This document shows, piece after piece, positions 1 through 7,587 of a DNA stretch of 64,000 bases (position 1 is the stretch's first letter; each line of letters starts with the position of its first letter). Location: contig NZ_CP091881.1 in the NCBI RefSeq assembly GCF_022163125.1, positions 5,022,001 to 5,086,000 of the forward strand, in the 5' to 3' direction. The stretch is from Paenibacillus sp. HWE-109. GTDB lineage: Bacteria; Bacillota; Bacilli; Paenibacillales; NBRC-103111. The translations under genes were made by a program, and so were the position numbers. The notes beneath the pieces are model-generated. The model did no database searches, had not been told where the DNA came from, and saw nothing but the letters and a program-made list of their open reading frames with translations.

Positions 1-44
1 TCTTCTTTGAACTTTTGATTGTACCGTTGGCGGAATTCATTCAT
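1..44 (-). CDS. Start of an unidentified gene (runs off the left edge)
   Basis: On the minus strand an ATG at 44 opens a frame MNEFRQRYNQKFKE that leaves the window. A GAGGTG ribosome-binding-like sequence sits 6 bases upstream of the ATG, and an AT-rich stretch containing TAGATAAT lies further upstream. Only 14 codons are visible, so neither function nor family can be given, and the frame could still be chance. It points away from the ABC remnant at 234. Confidence 0.3.
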   Translation of the reverse strand, partial: MNEFRQRYNQKFKE

Positions 45-233
45 CTCGGACACCTCGTCATTTAGATAGGTCTATTATCTAATTTCCCAATTCGTTGTGT
101 CCACTGTTAAGTCTAAATGCAATTTCAACCTTATCCCAACTAAATTGCCATTTATAGTGCTCTTCTCTGCCTCTTAACGCTGTTTTTCAGCATTACAACC
201 CCCACTTTAAAGCCGATTCAACGACTGAATCAT

Positions 234-1070
234 ATGAGCACACAGCTTCAAGAAGGCGTCACTGGCTTTCAGTGTTTTATGGAAATCATGAATTTGAAGC
301 CTTCAATCGAAAACAAGCCGAATGCCATAATTCTTCCGGAGATTCACGGGGAGATTGAATTCAGGCATGTTTCCTTCTATTATGAAGAACATTTGAACAG
401 AGTTTTACAAAACATTTCCCTTCGTATCCAGCCGGGTGAGTATGTTGCCTTAGTGGGTCCGTCTGGTACGGGAAAAACGACATTATGCTCGCTCATCCCT
501 CGCTTTTATGATGCGAAAGACGGGGAAATATTAATAGATGGGATCAACGTTCGTAATATCGACCCAGCGTCATTAAGAAAAAACATTGGTTTTGTACTGC
601 AAGATGTTTTCCTTTTTGCTGGGACGGTAATGGAAAATATCCGGTATGGAAATCAAGCAGCCAGCGATGAAGAAATTATAGTAGCAGCCAAGAATGCCAA
701 TGCCCTTGATTTTATTATGAAACTGCCAAAAGGGTATGACTCCGAAATTGGCCAGCGAGGTGTCAAGCTGTCCGGTGGACAGAAGCAGCGGCTAAGCATT
801 GCTCGCGTATTCCTAAAAAAACCACCCATTCTTATTTTGGATGAGGCGACGAGTGCACTGGATAATGAGAGCGAAAGAATCATAAAGGCATCATTAGAAT
901 TGCTGGCAAATGGGCGTACAACCATCATCATTGCCCACCGCCTTTCCACTATCCGCAATGCAGGGCGAATTATTGTACTGACGGAGGATGGTATTGCGGA
1001 ACATGGTACGCGTGATGCATTGCTTGCGCGAAATGGCGTGTACGCAAATTTGTATGCCACGCAGTTTTAA
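234..1070 (+). pseudogene. ABC exporter remnant: ATPase domain without its membrane domain
   Basis: The 278-residue frame is the ATPase half of an exporter-type (MsbA/MdlB-like) ABC protein. Walker A GPSGTGKT is at residues 75-82, the signature LSGGQ at 179-183, Walker B ending in DE at 203-204, and an H-loop AHRLST follows. Full-length relatives carry about 300 residues of transmembrane domain in front; here only its last stretch survives. The reading frame can be followed upstream of the ATG as PIQRLNH, which matches the usual end of the membrane domain, and then homology is lost near position 210. There is no ribosome binding site before the ATG. I read this as a 5'-truncated gene, not a soluble ATPase of an importer, because the sequence style (FLFAGTVMENIRYG) is that of exporters. 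The C-terminus is intact and ends near the family's usual end. Confidence 0.8.
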
Positions 1071-1499
1071 ATTGTTCAAAACGCTATTGGCTCTCTCCTT
1101 CACCGAAGGGGGAGTCGTTTTGTTTACAACTCCCCCTAGGCGAGGCTTTAGTATCCTGCTAATATTTCATTCAATTCTGGAGCTTAGATCACTACTGAAT
1201 GCTCTCGCGGAAATCGCTTATCCACCATGGGATGGAATCTCGATTAATCGCTGACGAAGCCAATTCGACGCAGACTCCCCTTAGCGGTGGATTCAAACAC
1301 TGTGCTTCTGCACGCAAAGCTATTCTTCGAAGATTATTCATCTGTTCCGCCCGGGTGAGGCGGGTATCACTACCAAAAATTAAAGCAAGCTGCTTCAATG
1401 CTTTTCACTATAAATAACACGGATGATCCAAAAAAATAAATGATCTTAGCAATTTTCACAAGTTTTGCTGGGTAGTACCAATTCAAACGCGATATAGTT
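1071..1499. other. Gene-free relic stretch
   Basis: No convincing gene lies here. An inverted repeat GGGGGAGT / ACTCCCCC spans 1108-1136 with a 13-base loop and no T-run. Around 1336-1372 a short GC-rich block (GTTCCGCCCGGGTGAGGCGGG) resembles the block at about 6145-6180 next to tRNA-Ala, suggesting both derive from the same ancestral intergenic sequence. The open frames in this stretch lack ribosome binding sites and recognisable protein sequence. Confidence 0.45.
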
Positions 1500-1501
1500 T
1501 G

Positions 1502-1725
1502 TGAGTTCCCAAATATCAGTTTTTGCCGTTTTTTTTATCGCCAAACCACATTTTATACTCACTCTGGAATTCCATTCTCAATATCTGCAAATGCCTAATG
1601 AAAAACTATCCAGCAAGCTTATATACTTCGAACTTTCCAGTCATTTTTTCGTATGCTTCAATACTCAACACGCCAAATTACCTTGTCCATTCTCCGTAAT
1701 GTAGTCAGGCTCATTGAGTTTTGTT
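1502..1725 (-). pseudogene. Decayed toxin-antitoxin pair (Phd-type antitoxin, RelE/ParE-type toxin)
   Basis: Reading the minus strand from about 1725 gives a broken antitoxin: YITENGQGNLA, then a frameshift/stop, then IEAYEKMTGKFEVYKL, then stops. These blocks match the pair at 5445-5899 (IETYEKLVGKFELYKL) and the Phd/YefM antitoxin style (x-TKNGxGxLAV-x-S-IExYE). It runs directly into a GTG at 1562 that opens VSIKCGLAIKKTAKTDIW, which parallels the first 18 residues of the intact toxin at 5735 (RLKYRLVITEPAESDL), after which homology fades. So both genes of a second copy are present but destroyed. The remnant lies immediately upstream of, and divergent from, the nuclease-STAND gene. Family assignment rests on the motif alignment I made by eye. 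Confidence 0.6.
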
Positions 1726-1733
1726 CGTTTTCA

Positions 1734-1763
1734 TTGATTATTTTCTTTTTCATGGAATAATAT
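1734..1763 (+). promoter_or_regulatory. Possible promoter of the nuclease-STAND gene
   Basis: TTGATT at 1734-1739 and TAATAT at 1758-1763 are separated by 18 bases, about 80 bases before the start codon at 1842. The whole stretch is AT-rich, so a chance match is quite possible. Confidence 0.3.
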
Positions 1764-1841
1764 TGGAAGTAAATATACTATTGAATTAAGCCACTCATTG
1801 TAATAAATAGACCGTTAAAATGCCTTAATGGAGGATGGAAT

Positions 1842-4800
1842 ATGTTCAATTATGATTTTCATGCATTACTAGAACCACTTGAGTTCGAAGGGTTGGTCTG
1901 TGATGTTGTCCAGCAGCGAGAAGGGATATTTTTAGAAACATACAAAGAAGGACGTGACATGGGTATTGACGGCTCATATACGGATAGAGATAGTAAGAAA
2001 ACAATAGTTCAAGCAAAACGCTATCAAGATTTTAATAAATTGTATTATAACTTAGAGCATTTAGAACTTCCTAAGGTACGTAAACTAAATCCAGATCGAT
2101 ACATCTTAGGTGTTTCAATTGATTTTGGTCTAGGCCAGAAAGAAAAAATTTTAGCATTGTTCGGTGAGTATATTTCAAGTAAAGACGATATTTTAAGTAC
2201 TAGGAATATAAACAGGTTACTTAATGAACCAACATACCATTGGATCGTGCAGGCGTATCCCAATCTCTGGGTTCCTAGTATTAGTATATTCAAGAAAGTG
2301 TTACATGAAACCGTACACCGCGCACTCTATAAAGAGTCAGCTGAAGAACTGAAAGAGGCAATCAAAGAATCGAAATCATTTGTCCCAACCAGAATTTATC
2401 GAGAGGCGTTGCATAAGTGGTCACAAAACAACGTCATCATTCTTTCTGGAGAGCCAGGTGTTGGCAAAACATCTATGGCTTACCTTATGGCATTAGCCTA
2501 TCTGCAGCCTAAGGAATTGGATGGGTTTGTCTGGGCTAATTCAATCGATGATGTCCGTATAATGTTTGAAGATGATAAGAAACAAGTCATTATCTTGGAT
2601 GATTTTTGGGGTAGTATCTTTCACGAGGAACACAGGCACAGGAATGAGGAGAATGGACTAAATAAACTTATTAGACGTATCGTTCAGTCCGAAGGGAAGC
2701 AACGTCTAATCCTAACGACAAGAGAGTACGTACTTCAACAAGGGCTACAAAAACATCCAGGATTAAAAGACACTTTGGACCAGCATTCAATAATCTGTAC
2801 AATGGAAGAGTACGGAGAAGGAGAAAAAGCAAGTATCTTGTTTAGACATCTCTACACATCTAAGCTTAGATACGAATATGTTAGTACTATATTCTTACAA
2901 TATAAAGAAATTATACTCCATCAGAATTATAACCCCCGCGTAATAGTAACTTTTTTGGACAAAAGGCCAGAGGACGATTGTTCACCCGAAGAGTATTTCG
3001 AACAACTGTGTGATTATTTCGATAACCCTGGTTCATTCTGGGAGGATATCTTTGAAGAACTCTCGCCAGAAGCACAAATAGTCGCAATGCTTCTATTAAT
3101 CTCATCAACTCCCATGCGCTTGGCAGATATGCAATCTTGCTATGTGGGATATATCCATAATTCCAGCGACCCAACAAAAGTAATGAATTTAAGTAAGTGC
3201 ATTGCAGAACTTGAGAAAACATTGATCAAATCGTTCTACAGCGACGAAGAGGAAGAAATCTTACTGAAATTTAACATGCCGGCAGTGCAGGATTTTGTTC
3301 ACTCTTTTATAACCCAAAACAGTGAACAGTATATTCCTCTAATTTTACAATGCTGCGCTTTCTACAATCAGCTTCAATTTTTACTTGAAAATTACTCAGA
3401 ACACTGTAGTGAAAAACTTGTAAGTTTAATAGAGCAGCGATGCATCCTGCATTATCATGATTATGAATATAGCTTCATGGAATACGACGGAAGTTGGAAT
3501 TGGGAAGTGGATACTGATTTTTTCAACCAGAGAGAAGAACTTCATAGGTTCTTTCACTTACTTCGTTCTAGTGACCCCAAAAGGCACCCTACTCTTTTTC
3601 GGTTTTTAGAAACTAAAATAAACGACTATTGCCTATCTATGAATAGAGGGGAGTTAGAATCAAAATACGCAGACCTGCATAATCTACCAGATATAATTAT
3701 CAGGTGCATAAAAAAGGGGATGACTTTCAATGGTAAAGACATCATTGCTAAATATTATGAGTCTGCATTCAGTTTATTTCATTATTCAGCAATGAAAAAA
3801 TTTCAAGAAGTGTTTTCGGAAGAGTACGATGCGTTTCATACTACTTATTTTCATAAACTTAAAAATGGAATGAAGAATAATATACTCTCTGAAATAGAGT
3901 TACTTCAGGAATTTTCCATGGATCTTGAGCTAGATATACTGATTGATGCTATTCCAGATATTCTCAAAGAGTTCGGATTGCGATATACGAAACAGTTTGG
4001 ACAAAAAGTAAATTCATTGTGTGGAAGAGAACCAGCAGCTGTTACACAGAAAAAGAAAGTGGCTCAAAAGCCATCTCACGACTACATAGATCGTGAAGAA
4101 CAGCTTTATGAAATTGTAAAAGAAGATGCGGAACAATGGTTATTCGGGCCAAGTGAAACGTATTTAGATGAAGAACAGATTGTTGAGTTTATTTTAAAAA
4201 GTAACATAAACCCAGCAATTAAGGCGAAAATGAATCAAGTACTCGAAACTGGTAGTCCGCATCATATTTTCAATTTCTTACAAACGAAAGAATCTATTGA
4301 TCTGCTCTTCGCCTCGTTGTTCGATTTTGACTGCATTTTTTCTAAGCAAGAGAGCGCCCTTAGTATGACTATGCTGTCATATATCGGTCAAAATAATCGA
4401 GAGTTGATAAAAAAGCTCGTGAACTTCTGCGCGGAAAGCTTTTATCTATTTATATATCAGGAAGAGCCTATTTTACGGTTGAACGAATTTTTGTCTAGCG
4501 ATGTTTACAACTATTACTTAAAAAATGATGTTTCACTTCAAGAAGTTGTCTATAGACATGTAATCATGCGGGACGAACAATGGGTGCGTTTTCTTCATAT
4601 ACCACTCTTTATATTTAGTCATGCTTTTCTATGGACTATGGCTAGCCAAGGTGATGAATTAGATGAGCTAGAGAAGTACTATCACGAGCTCTGGGGTGAC
4701 AATTTTTACAAATTTAAACTTGAAACCAGACATGCTTTTAGGCCGGAAGTGAGCATATATTATGCGAATTACGGTGTTTATTATTTCAAGTGCTATGAAT

Positions 4801-5294
4801 GGGAAAGATGTATGCATAAAATGTTTGAAGAGCTCAATCCTTTTCATTTTAATAAATCTTACGTGGAACCTATGATAAAAAAATACTTGGACAAATTAGA
4901 AAATGGAGATGATGATAGCAAAGTTCTAAATCATTTATTTCATTGCAGAATTGAATTTGAGTATAACAACTCTGGCATACAACAATCTTCCGGTTGTTGT
5001 ATTAGCGATGAGATAAGTTTGATTGAGAATCTGGAAATTGCAAATGTTTTGGATGCATATCCAAAACTTATGAAGAAAAGCAAATTCAAAGAGCTTCAAA
5101 AAAACAAGACCTTATGTGAAAAAAAGGAAAAGGTATGGAGGATACTGTTATATAAAGTAGAGGATGTTGAGTTGCTAAAAGAACTTGGTATTTATGCTGA
5201 GTTACTTAATTTCGTGAAGCAGGTAGAGTGTATATACACAAGATTTATGAGTGGTGATTATTCACAAATAAAAGAGCAACTTTCATTTGCCTGA
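1842..5294 (+). CDS. Mrr-like nuclease fused to STAND NTPase, putative anti-phage NLR-like protein
   Basis: This 1150-residue protein has three visible parts. Residues 1-100 are a restriction-endonuclease-like (Mrr_cat/PD-(D/E)xK) domain: FEGLVCDVV, then a GIDG aspartate at D43 and a QAKRY block (Q57, K59), the expected catalytic D...QxK arrangement. Residues about 190-340 are a P-loop NTPase with Walker A GEPGVGKT (203-210) and Walker B VIILDDFWG (249-257); DDF(L/W)G is typical of the nSTAND3 group. The remaining 700-odd residues are a helical, poorly conserved C-terminus without recognised motifs, where STAND proteins usually sense a trigger. The start has a good GGAGG seven bases upstream. 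The gene stands alone, is visibly AT-richer than the core genes around it, and is flanked by toxin-antitoxin debris beside a tRNA gene. Known relatives (Avs and bacterial NACHT/NLR-like proteins) sense phage proteins and then cut DNA; that role here is inference from domain composition. Alternatives are a type IV restriction-like enzyme or an NTPase-controlled nuclease of another kind. Confidence 0.75.
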   Translation: MFNYDFHALLEPLEFEGLVCDVVQQREGIFLETYKEGRDMGIDGSYTDRDSKKTIVQAKRYQDFNKLYYNLEHLELPKVRKLNPDRYILGVSIDFGLGQKEKILALFGEYISSKDDILSTRNINRLLNEPTYHWIVQAYPNLWVPSISIFKKVLHETVHRALYKESAEELKEAIKESKSFVPTRIYREALHKWSQNNVIILSGEPGVGKTSMAYLMALAYLQPKELDGFVWANSIDDVRIMFEDDKKQVIILDDFWGSIFHEEHRHRNEENGLNKLIRRIVQSEGKQRLILTTREYVLQQGLQKHPGLKDTLDQHSIICTMEEYGEGEKASILFRHLYTSKLRYEYVSTIFLQYKEIILHQNYNPRVIVTFLDKRPEDDCSPEEYFEQLCDYFDNPGSFWEDIFEELSPEAQIVAMLLLISSTPMRLADMQSCYVGYIHNSSDPTKVMNLSKCIAELEKTLIKSFYSDEEEEILLKFNMPAVQDFVHSFITQNSEQYIPLILQCCAFYNQLQFLLENYSEHCSEKLVSLIEQRCILHYHDYEYSFMEYDGSWNWEVDTDFFNQREELHRFFHLLRSSDPKRHPTLFRFLETKINDYCLSMNRGELESKYADLHNLPDIIIRCIKKGMTFNGKDIIAKYYESAFSLFHYSAMKKFQEVFSEEYDAFHTTYFHKLKNGMKNNILSEIELLQEFSMDLELDILIDAIPDILKEFGLRYTKQFGQKVNSLCGREPAAVTQKKKVAQKPSHDYIDREEQLYEIVKEDAEQWLFGPSETYLDEEQIVEFILKSNINPAIKAKMNQVLETGSPHHIFNFLQTKESIDLLFASLFDFDCIFSKQESALSMTMLSYIGQNNRELIKKLVNFCAESFYLFIYQEEPILRLNEFLSSDVYNYYLKNDVSLQEVVYRHVIMRDEQWVRFLHIPLFIFSHAFLWTMASQGDELDELEKYYHELWGDNFYKFKLETRHAFRPEVSIYYANYGVYYFKCYEWERCMHKMFEELNPFHFNKSYVEPMIKKYLDKLENGDDDSKVLNHLFHCRIEFEYNNSGIQQSSGCCISDEISLIENLEIANVLDAYPKLMKKSKFKELQKNKTLCEKKEKVWRILLYKVEDVELLKELGIYAELLNFVKQVECIYTRFMSGDYSQIKEQLSFA

Positions 5295-5359
5295 AAAGTT
5301 TGTGTTCAGAGGTATGCATATCATGAATTCTAAGAAGACTGACCGCGGTTTTTCTTATA

Positions 5360-5426
5360 TGGAGTCTGGGGGGATCGAACCACTGACCTCATCGCTGCCA
5401 ACGATGCGCCCTCCCGAGTGAGTCAG
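5360..5426 (-). pseudogene. Ghost of tRNA-Ala(GGC)
   Basis: On the minus strand this stretch is a damaged copy of the tRNA at 6245-6317. The anticodon arm with TTGGCAG, the TGAGGTCAG variable region, the T-arm GGTTCGATCCCCC and the end GACTCCA are all recognisable, and the similarity even extends a few bases past the 3' end. The first 15 or so bases are scrambled, so the acceptor and D arms cannot form. Its position beside island genes suggests a former attachment site. Confidence 0.75.
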
Positions 5427-5444
5427 ATTCACTACCAGTAATTT

Positions 5445-5735
5445 TTATTTCCTCTTTAAGTAAATAATCCAAATAAATGTAACGGTATCTTCTTTTTCCG
5501 AGATGACATAGAACAGGACGTACACGTCCACAAGTAAATGTCGAATGCCGTTCGCTGCCACTCGTTCATCGCGAACTAATCTATTTCTAGAAGGCATTTG
5601 CTCCCATTGAAAAGCAGCTTCAGAGATTCTGACAATCATTTTTCGAGCTGTCGTCGGTTCAATCAATTCGTCGGCGATTTCTCGCAAATCCGATTCTGCC
5701 GGCTCAGTGATAACTAAACGATATTTAAGCCTCAC
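5445..5735 (-). CDS. RelE/ParE-family toxin
   Basis: The 96-residue protein starts with RLKYRLVITEPAESDLREIADEL and contains MPSRNRLV, GIRHLLVDVYVLFYVI and TVTFIWIIY, the usual block order of ParE/RelE-fold toxins. Family members inhibit either gyrase or ribosome-dependent translation; the sequence does not tell me which. The GTG start overlaps the antitoxin stop codon (GTGA at 5732-5735), implying translational coupling. The length is normal for the family and no frameshift is seen. Since its partner antitoxin is truncated, either the toxin is weak or the shortened antitoxin still neutralises it. Confidence 0.75.
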   Translation of the reverse strand: MRLKYRLVITEPAESDLREIADELIEPTTARKMIVRISEAAFQWEQMPSRNRLVRDERVAANGIRHLLVDVYVLFYVISEKEDTVTFIWIIYLKRK

Positions 5736-5899
5736 TCCGGAGTTCTTTTCTCGATATCTGCAAATGCCTCATCAAAAGATCGTACCTTTTGCATTTTCAG
5801 TGCATCCATACCTTCATCAAGCAGCTTATATAGTTCGAACTTTCCAACCAGTTTTTCGTACGTTTCAATAGTCATTACAGCCAGATCACTAGTGGGCAT
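5732..5899 (-). CDS. 5'-truncated Phd/YefM-type antitoxin (C-terminal half)
   Basis: An ATG at 5899 opens a 55-codon frame MPTSDLAVMTIETYEKLVG... that ends in EKRTPE with a TGA overlapping the toxin's GTG. The block DLAVMTIETYEKL corresponds to the middle of Phd/YefM antitoxins, so the usual N-terminal DNA-binding half of about 35-40 residues (ending in TKNGxG) is missing, while the toxin-binding half remains. A GAGAG sequence lies about 6 bases before the ATG. Whether the frame is still translated from this ATG or from the internal ATG eight codons later is open. Loss of the DNA-binding half would remove autoregulation. The frame is short, but its exact coupling to the toxin and the homologous remnant at 1563-1725 support it. 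Confidence 0.65.
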   Translation of the reverse strand: MPTSDLAVMTIETYEKLVGKFELYKLLDEGMDALKMQKVRSFDEAFADIEKRTPE

Positions 5900-6194
5900 A
5901 TCCACTCTCATTTATGTAGCGGTTCGCCTACTATTACCAAAGAGACTTGCTCAAAGTCCGATTGACCTTGAGCAAGTCCCTTACGAACTCAATAACCTTT
6001 ATTTGCCCAAAATAAGACATTCACTAGATCGCCAAAGCAGCCATTTTCTCGTCTATAAGCATCATACAGTTCATAAGGATTACAGATGGATTGTTAGGCG
6101 CTCAATTCCACCAGTTAACGCTGGTTTTCAAAGCTCACTCATCCGTTCCGTCCGCGCGGGCGAACCCGCCGGGGTTCTCTACCCTGGGCTCCTT
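5900..6194. other. Gene-free stretch with an inverted repeat
   Basis: No protein-coding signal is convincing; the open frames here have no family resemblance. GACTTGCTCAA at 5944-5954 is repeated inverted as TTGAGCAAGTC at 5968-5978 with a 13-base loop. The GC-rich block near 6145-6180 (CCGTCCGCGCGGGCG) resembles one near 1336-1372. The stretch replaces what should be the 5' half of the antitoxin gene, so an old recombination junction probably lies close to 5890-5900. Confidence 0.45.
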
Positions 6195-6240
6195 GAACGA
6201 AAAAAAGAACATGTCCAATGACATGTTCTTTTTTTCGTTC
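6195..6240 (-). terminator. Terminator of tRNA-Ala
   Basis: A perfect 21-bp inverted repeat (arms 6195-6215 and 6220-6240, loop CAAT) with an A7 run in one arm and a T7 run in the other lies four bases after the 3' end of the tRNA. It should work in both directions. Confidence 0.85.
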
Positions 6241-6244
6241 TATA

Positions 6245-6317
6245 TGGAGCCTAGGGGGATCGAACCCCTGACCTCATCGCTGCCAGCGATGCGCTCTCCC
6301 AGCTGAGCTAAGGCCCC
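6245..6317 (-). tRNA. tRNA-Ala (anticodon GGC)
   Basis: The 73-base minus-strand sequence folds into a standard cloverleaf: acceptor GGGGCCT/AGGCTCC, D-arm GCTC...GAGC, anticodon stem CATCG/CGATG with loop CTGGCAG giving anticodon GGC, and T-arm AGGGG-TTCGATC-CCCCT, with discriminator A. The CCA end is not encoded, so it must be added enzymatically. It reads codons GCC and GCU. A damaged copy lies at 5360-5426. Confidence 0.95.
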
Positions 6318-6349
6318 GCAATGTCGATTAATTCATGTCGACTTTTCGT

Positions 6350-6378
6350 ATTATACATGAATTATAGGACTCAGGCAA
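6350..6378 (-). promoter_or_regulatory. Sigma-A promoter of tRNA-Ala
   Basis: On the minus strand TTGCCT (6378-6373) and TATAAT (6355-6350) are separated by exactly 17 bases. Transcription would start about 26 bases before the mature tRNA 5' end. Confidence 0.75.
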
Positions 6379-6525
6379 GTCCTTAACAGAGATATTTTTG
6401 AAACCTAATTATTTGCGTTGGTCATTTGACGTTTCTGTTGCAAAGTGGAGCAAACGTTGTTTTCAGCCTCTTATTCATGCTAACCTAGTAAAATAAACTA
6501 GTTGATCGTGTAGGAGTGACGGAAC

Positions 6526-6813
6526 GTGTCGAATGCAGTGTTATATTGGGTATTCTTAGGGATTGCTTTTGTAATCCCATTCGTGATTGGCGTGTGGTTA
6601 ATGCGGAGAACGAATCGCTTAGGATTCTCTTTCTGGATAACGACGGCTTTGAATATTGTGTTGACGCTTGCCGCGGCATTGTGGTGGAAATCCGTGACAC
6701 CGGAAGGATTCTACATGATGTTCGGAATGGCCTTCTATGGCGTTTCTGCGGTGAATTTGATGGTTATTGAGTTTTTTGCTTTGTTCAGTATTCGTAAGAA
6801 ATTGAATCCATAA
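6526..6813 (+). CDS. Small three-helix membrane protein, unknown function
   Basis: The 95-residue product starts at a GTG with AGGAG nine bases upstream. It has three hydrophobic helices (about residues 5-25, 35-53 and 63-85), short loops and a basic C-terminal tail (IRKKLNP). I do not recognise the family. The next gene (VanZ-like) begins 17 bases later on the same strand, so the two are probably co-transcribed. Confidence 0.7.
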   Translation: MSNAVLYWVFLGIAFVIPFVIGVWLMRRTNRLGFSFWITTALNIVLTLAAALWWKSVTPEGFYMMFGMAFYGVSAVNLMVIEFFALFSIRKKLNP

Positions 6814-6830
6814 AAGGGGATTTTTCACCT

Positions 6831-7346
6831 GTGAAGCTGTCATCTTCCAAGACTTTTTTTTATTTATTTTTAGCTGCAGCCGTCCTTTGGATGGCCTTTA
6901 TTTTTTTCAAATCAGCAGAATCGTATGAACAACAGAGCTTGCGGCCGCTTCTGGAATCCAAGTTCTCGAGCAATTATTTACAAAAGAGTTTGCCTCATTT
7001 TGAATTTTCCTATGACCACCAAAAGATCTCATGGCAGGACCCCGTCGGCGTTATCGAATTCTTCATAAGAAAAGCAGGGCATGTCAGCGAATTCGCTATC
7101 CTAGCCCTGCTCTGGTCCTTAGCGCTTGTGGCGAAGCAAGTTAAAGTCGTCATCGCACTGATCACCTCCTCCTTCATTTCAATCCTTTATGCGGCATCCG
7201 ATGAATGGCATCAAACGTTTGTTGCTGGTCGAACCGGACATGCGATTGATGTAGCTATCGATTCCATCGGTGTTGTTCTCGCAGCTCTCATCATCCTGAT
7301 TGGCTTCGGAATCCGTCGATGGATTAAACGAAGAAGAATAAGTTAG
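6831..7346 (+). CDS. VanZ-family membrane protein
   Basis: The 171-residue protein has an N-terminal signal anchor, an extracytoplasmic segment of about 55 residues, and then the VanZ core: RKAGHVSEFAILALL, the motif SDEWHQTFVAGRTGHAIDV and the helix IDSIGVVLAALIILIGF. VanZ-like proteins are widespread in Bacillota; VanZ itself gives low-level teicoplanin resistance by an unclear mechanism, so resistance should not be assumed here. Translation starts at a GTG preceded by AAGGGGAT. The 3' end overlaps the convergent small gene at 7324-7473 by 23 bases. Confidence 0.85.
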   Translation: MKLSSSKTFFYLFLAAAVLWMAFIFFKSAESYEQQSLRPLLESKFSSNYLQKSLPHFEFSYDHQKISWQDPVGVIEFFIRKAGHVSEFAILALLWSLALVAKQVKVVIALITSSFISILYAASDEWHQTFVAGRTGHAIDVAIDSIGVVLAALIILIGFGIRRWIKRRRIS

Positions 7347-7473
7347 TCAGCAGCATGTAGACTTTTCTTTTTTTGACCGATTTGAATTTCCATAGCTCGC
7401 GAGCTTCGATTTCCAAACCCTGTTGTTGCCACTGCATCAATTTCTCAGATGCATAGAAGTCTGTTGATTGCAT
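7324..7473 (-). CDS. Small conserved-looking protein, 49 residues
   Basis: The minus strand encodes MQSTDFYASEKLMQ..., ending in LLTNLFFFV. The ATG at 7473 is preceded by an excellent AAGGAAGGTGATC ribosome binding site. The N-terminal part is a charged amphipathic helix (QWQQQGLEIEARELWKF), followed by a basic stretch SVKKRK and a hydrophobic end. I recall similar short proteins in Paenibacillus but give no function. It overlaps the end of the VanZ-like gene tail to tail. Confidence 0.65.
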   Translation of the reverse strand: MQSTDFYASEKLMQWQQQGLEIEARELWKFKSVKKRKVYMLLTNLFFFV

Positions 7474-7587
7474 AATGATCACCTTCCTTTCTTTTCCTGA
7501 TAGGTCTAGTTTACATCTGGAATAAGGGGAACAAAAAGTGTATAATTCTGTTTAACTATTTCCCCTTTTAAGGAAAGGATTGAATCG

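Noticed and set aside
1270..1330. tRNA-like word GTGGATTCAAACAC
   Set aside because: It lacks the invariant TTC of the T-loop and no cloverleaf can be drawn around it.
1842..5294. Reading the nuclease-STAND gene as a simple Mrr restriction enzyme
   Set aside because: The Mrr-like part is only the first 100-odd residues; the P-loop with DDFWG and the large C-terminus do not belong to Mrr enzymes.
5892..6221. 109-codon plus-strand open frame beside tRNA-Ala
   Set aside because: It runs through the antitoxin 5' end, an inverted repeat and the tRNA terminator, has no ribosome binding site and no protein-like conservation.
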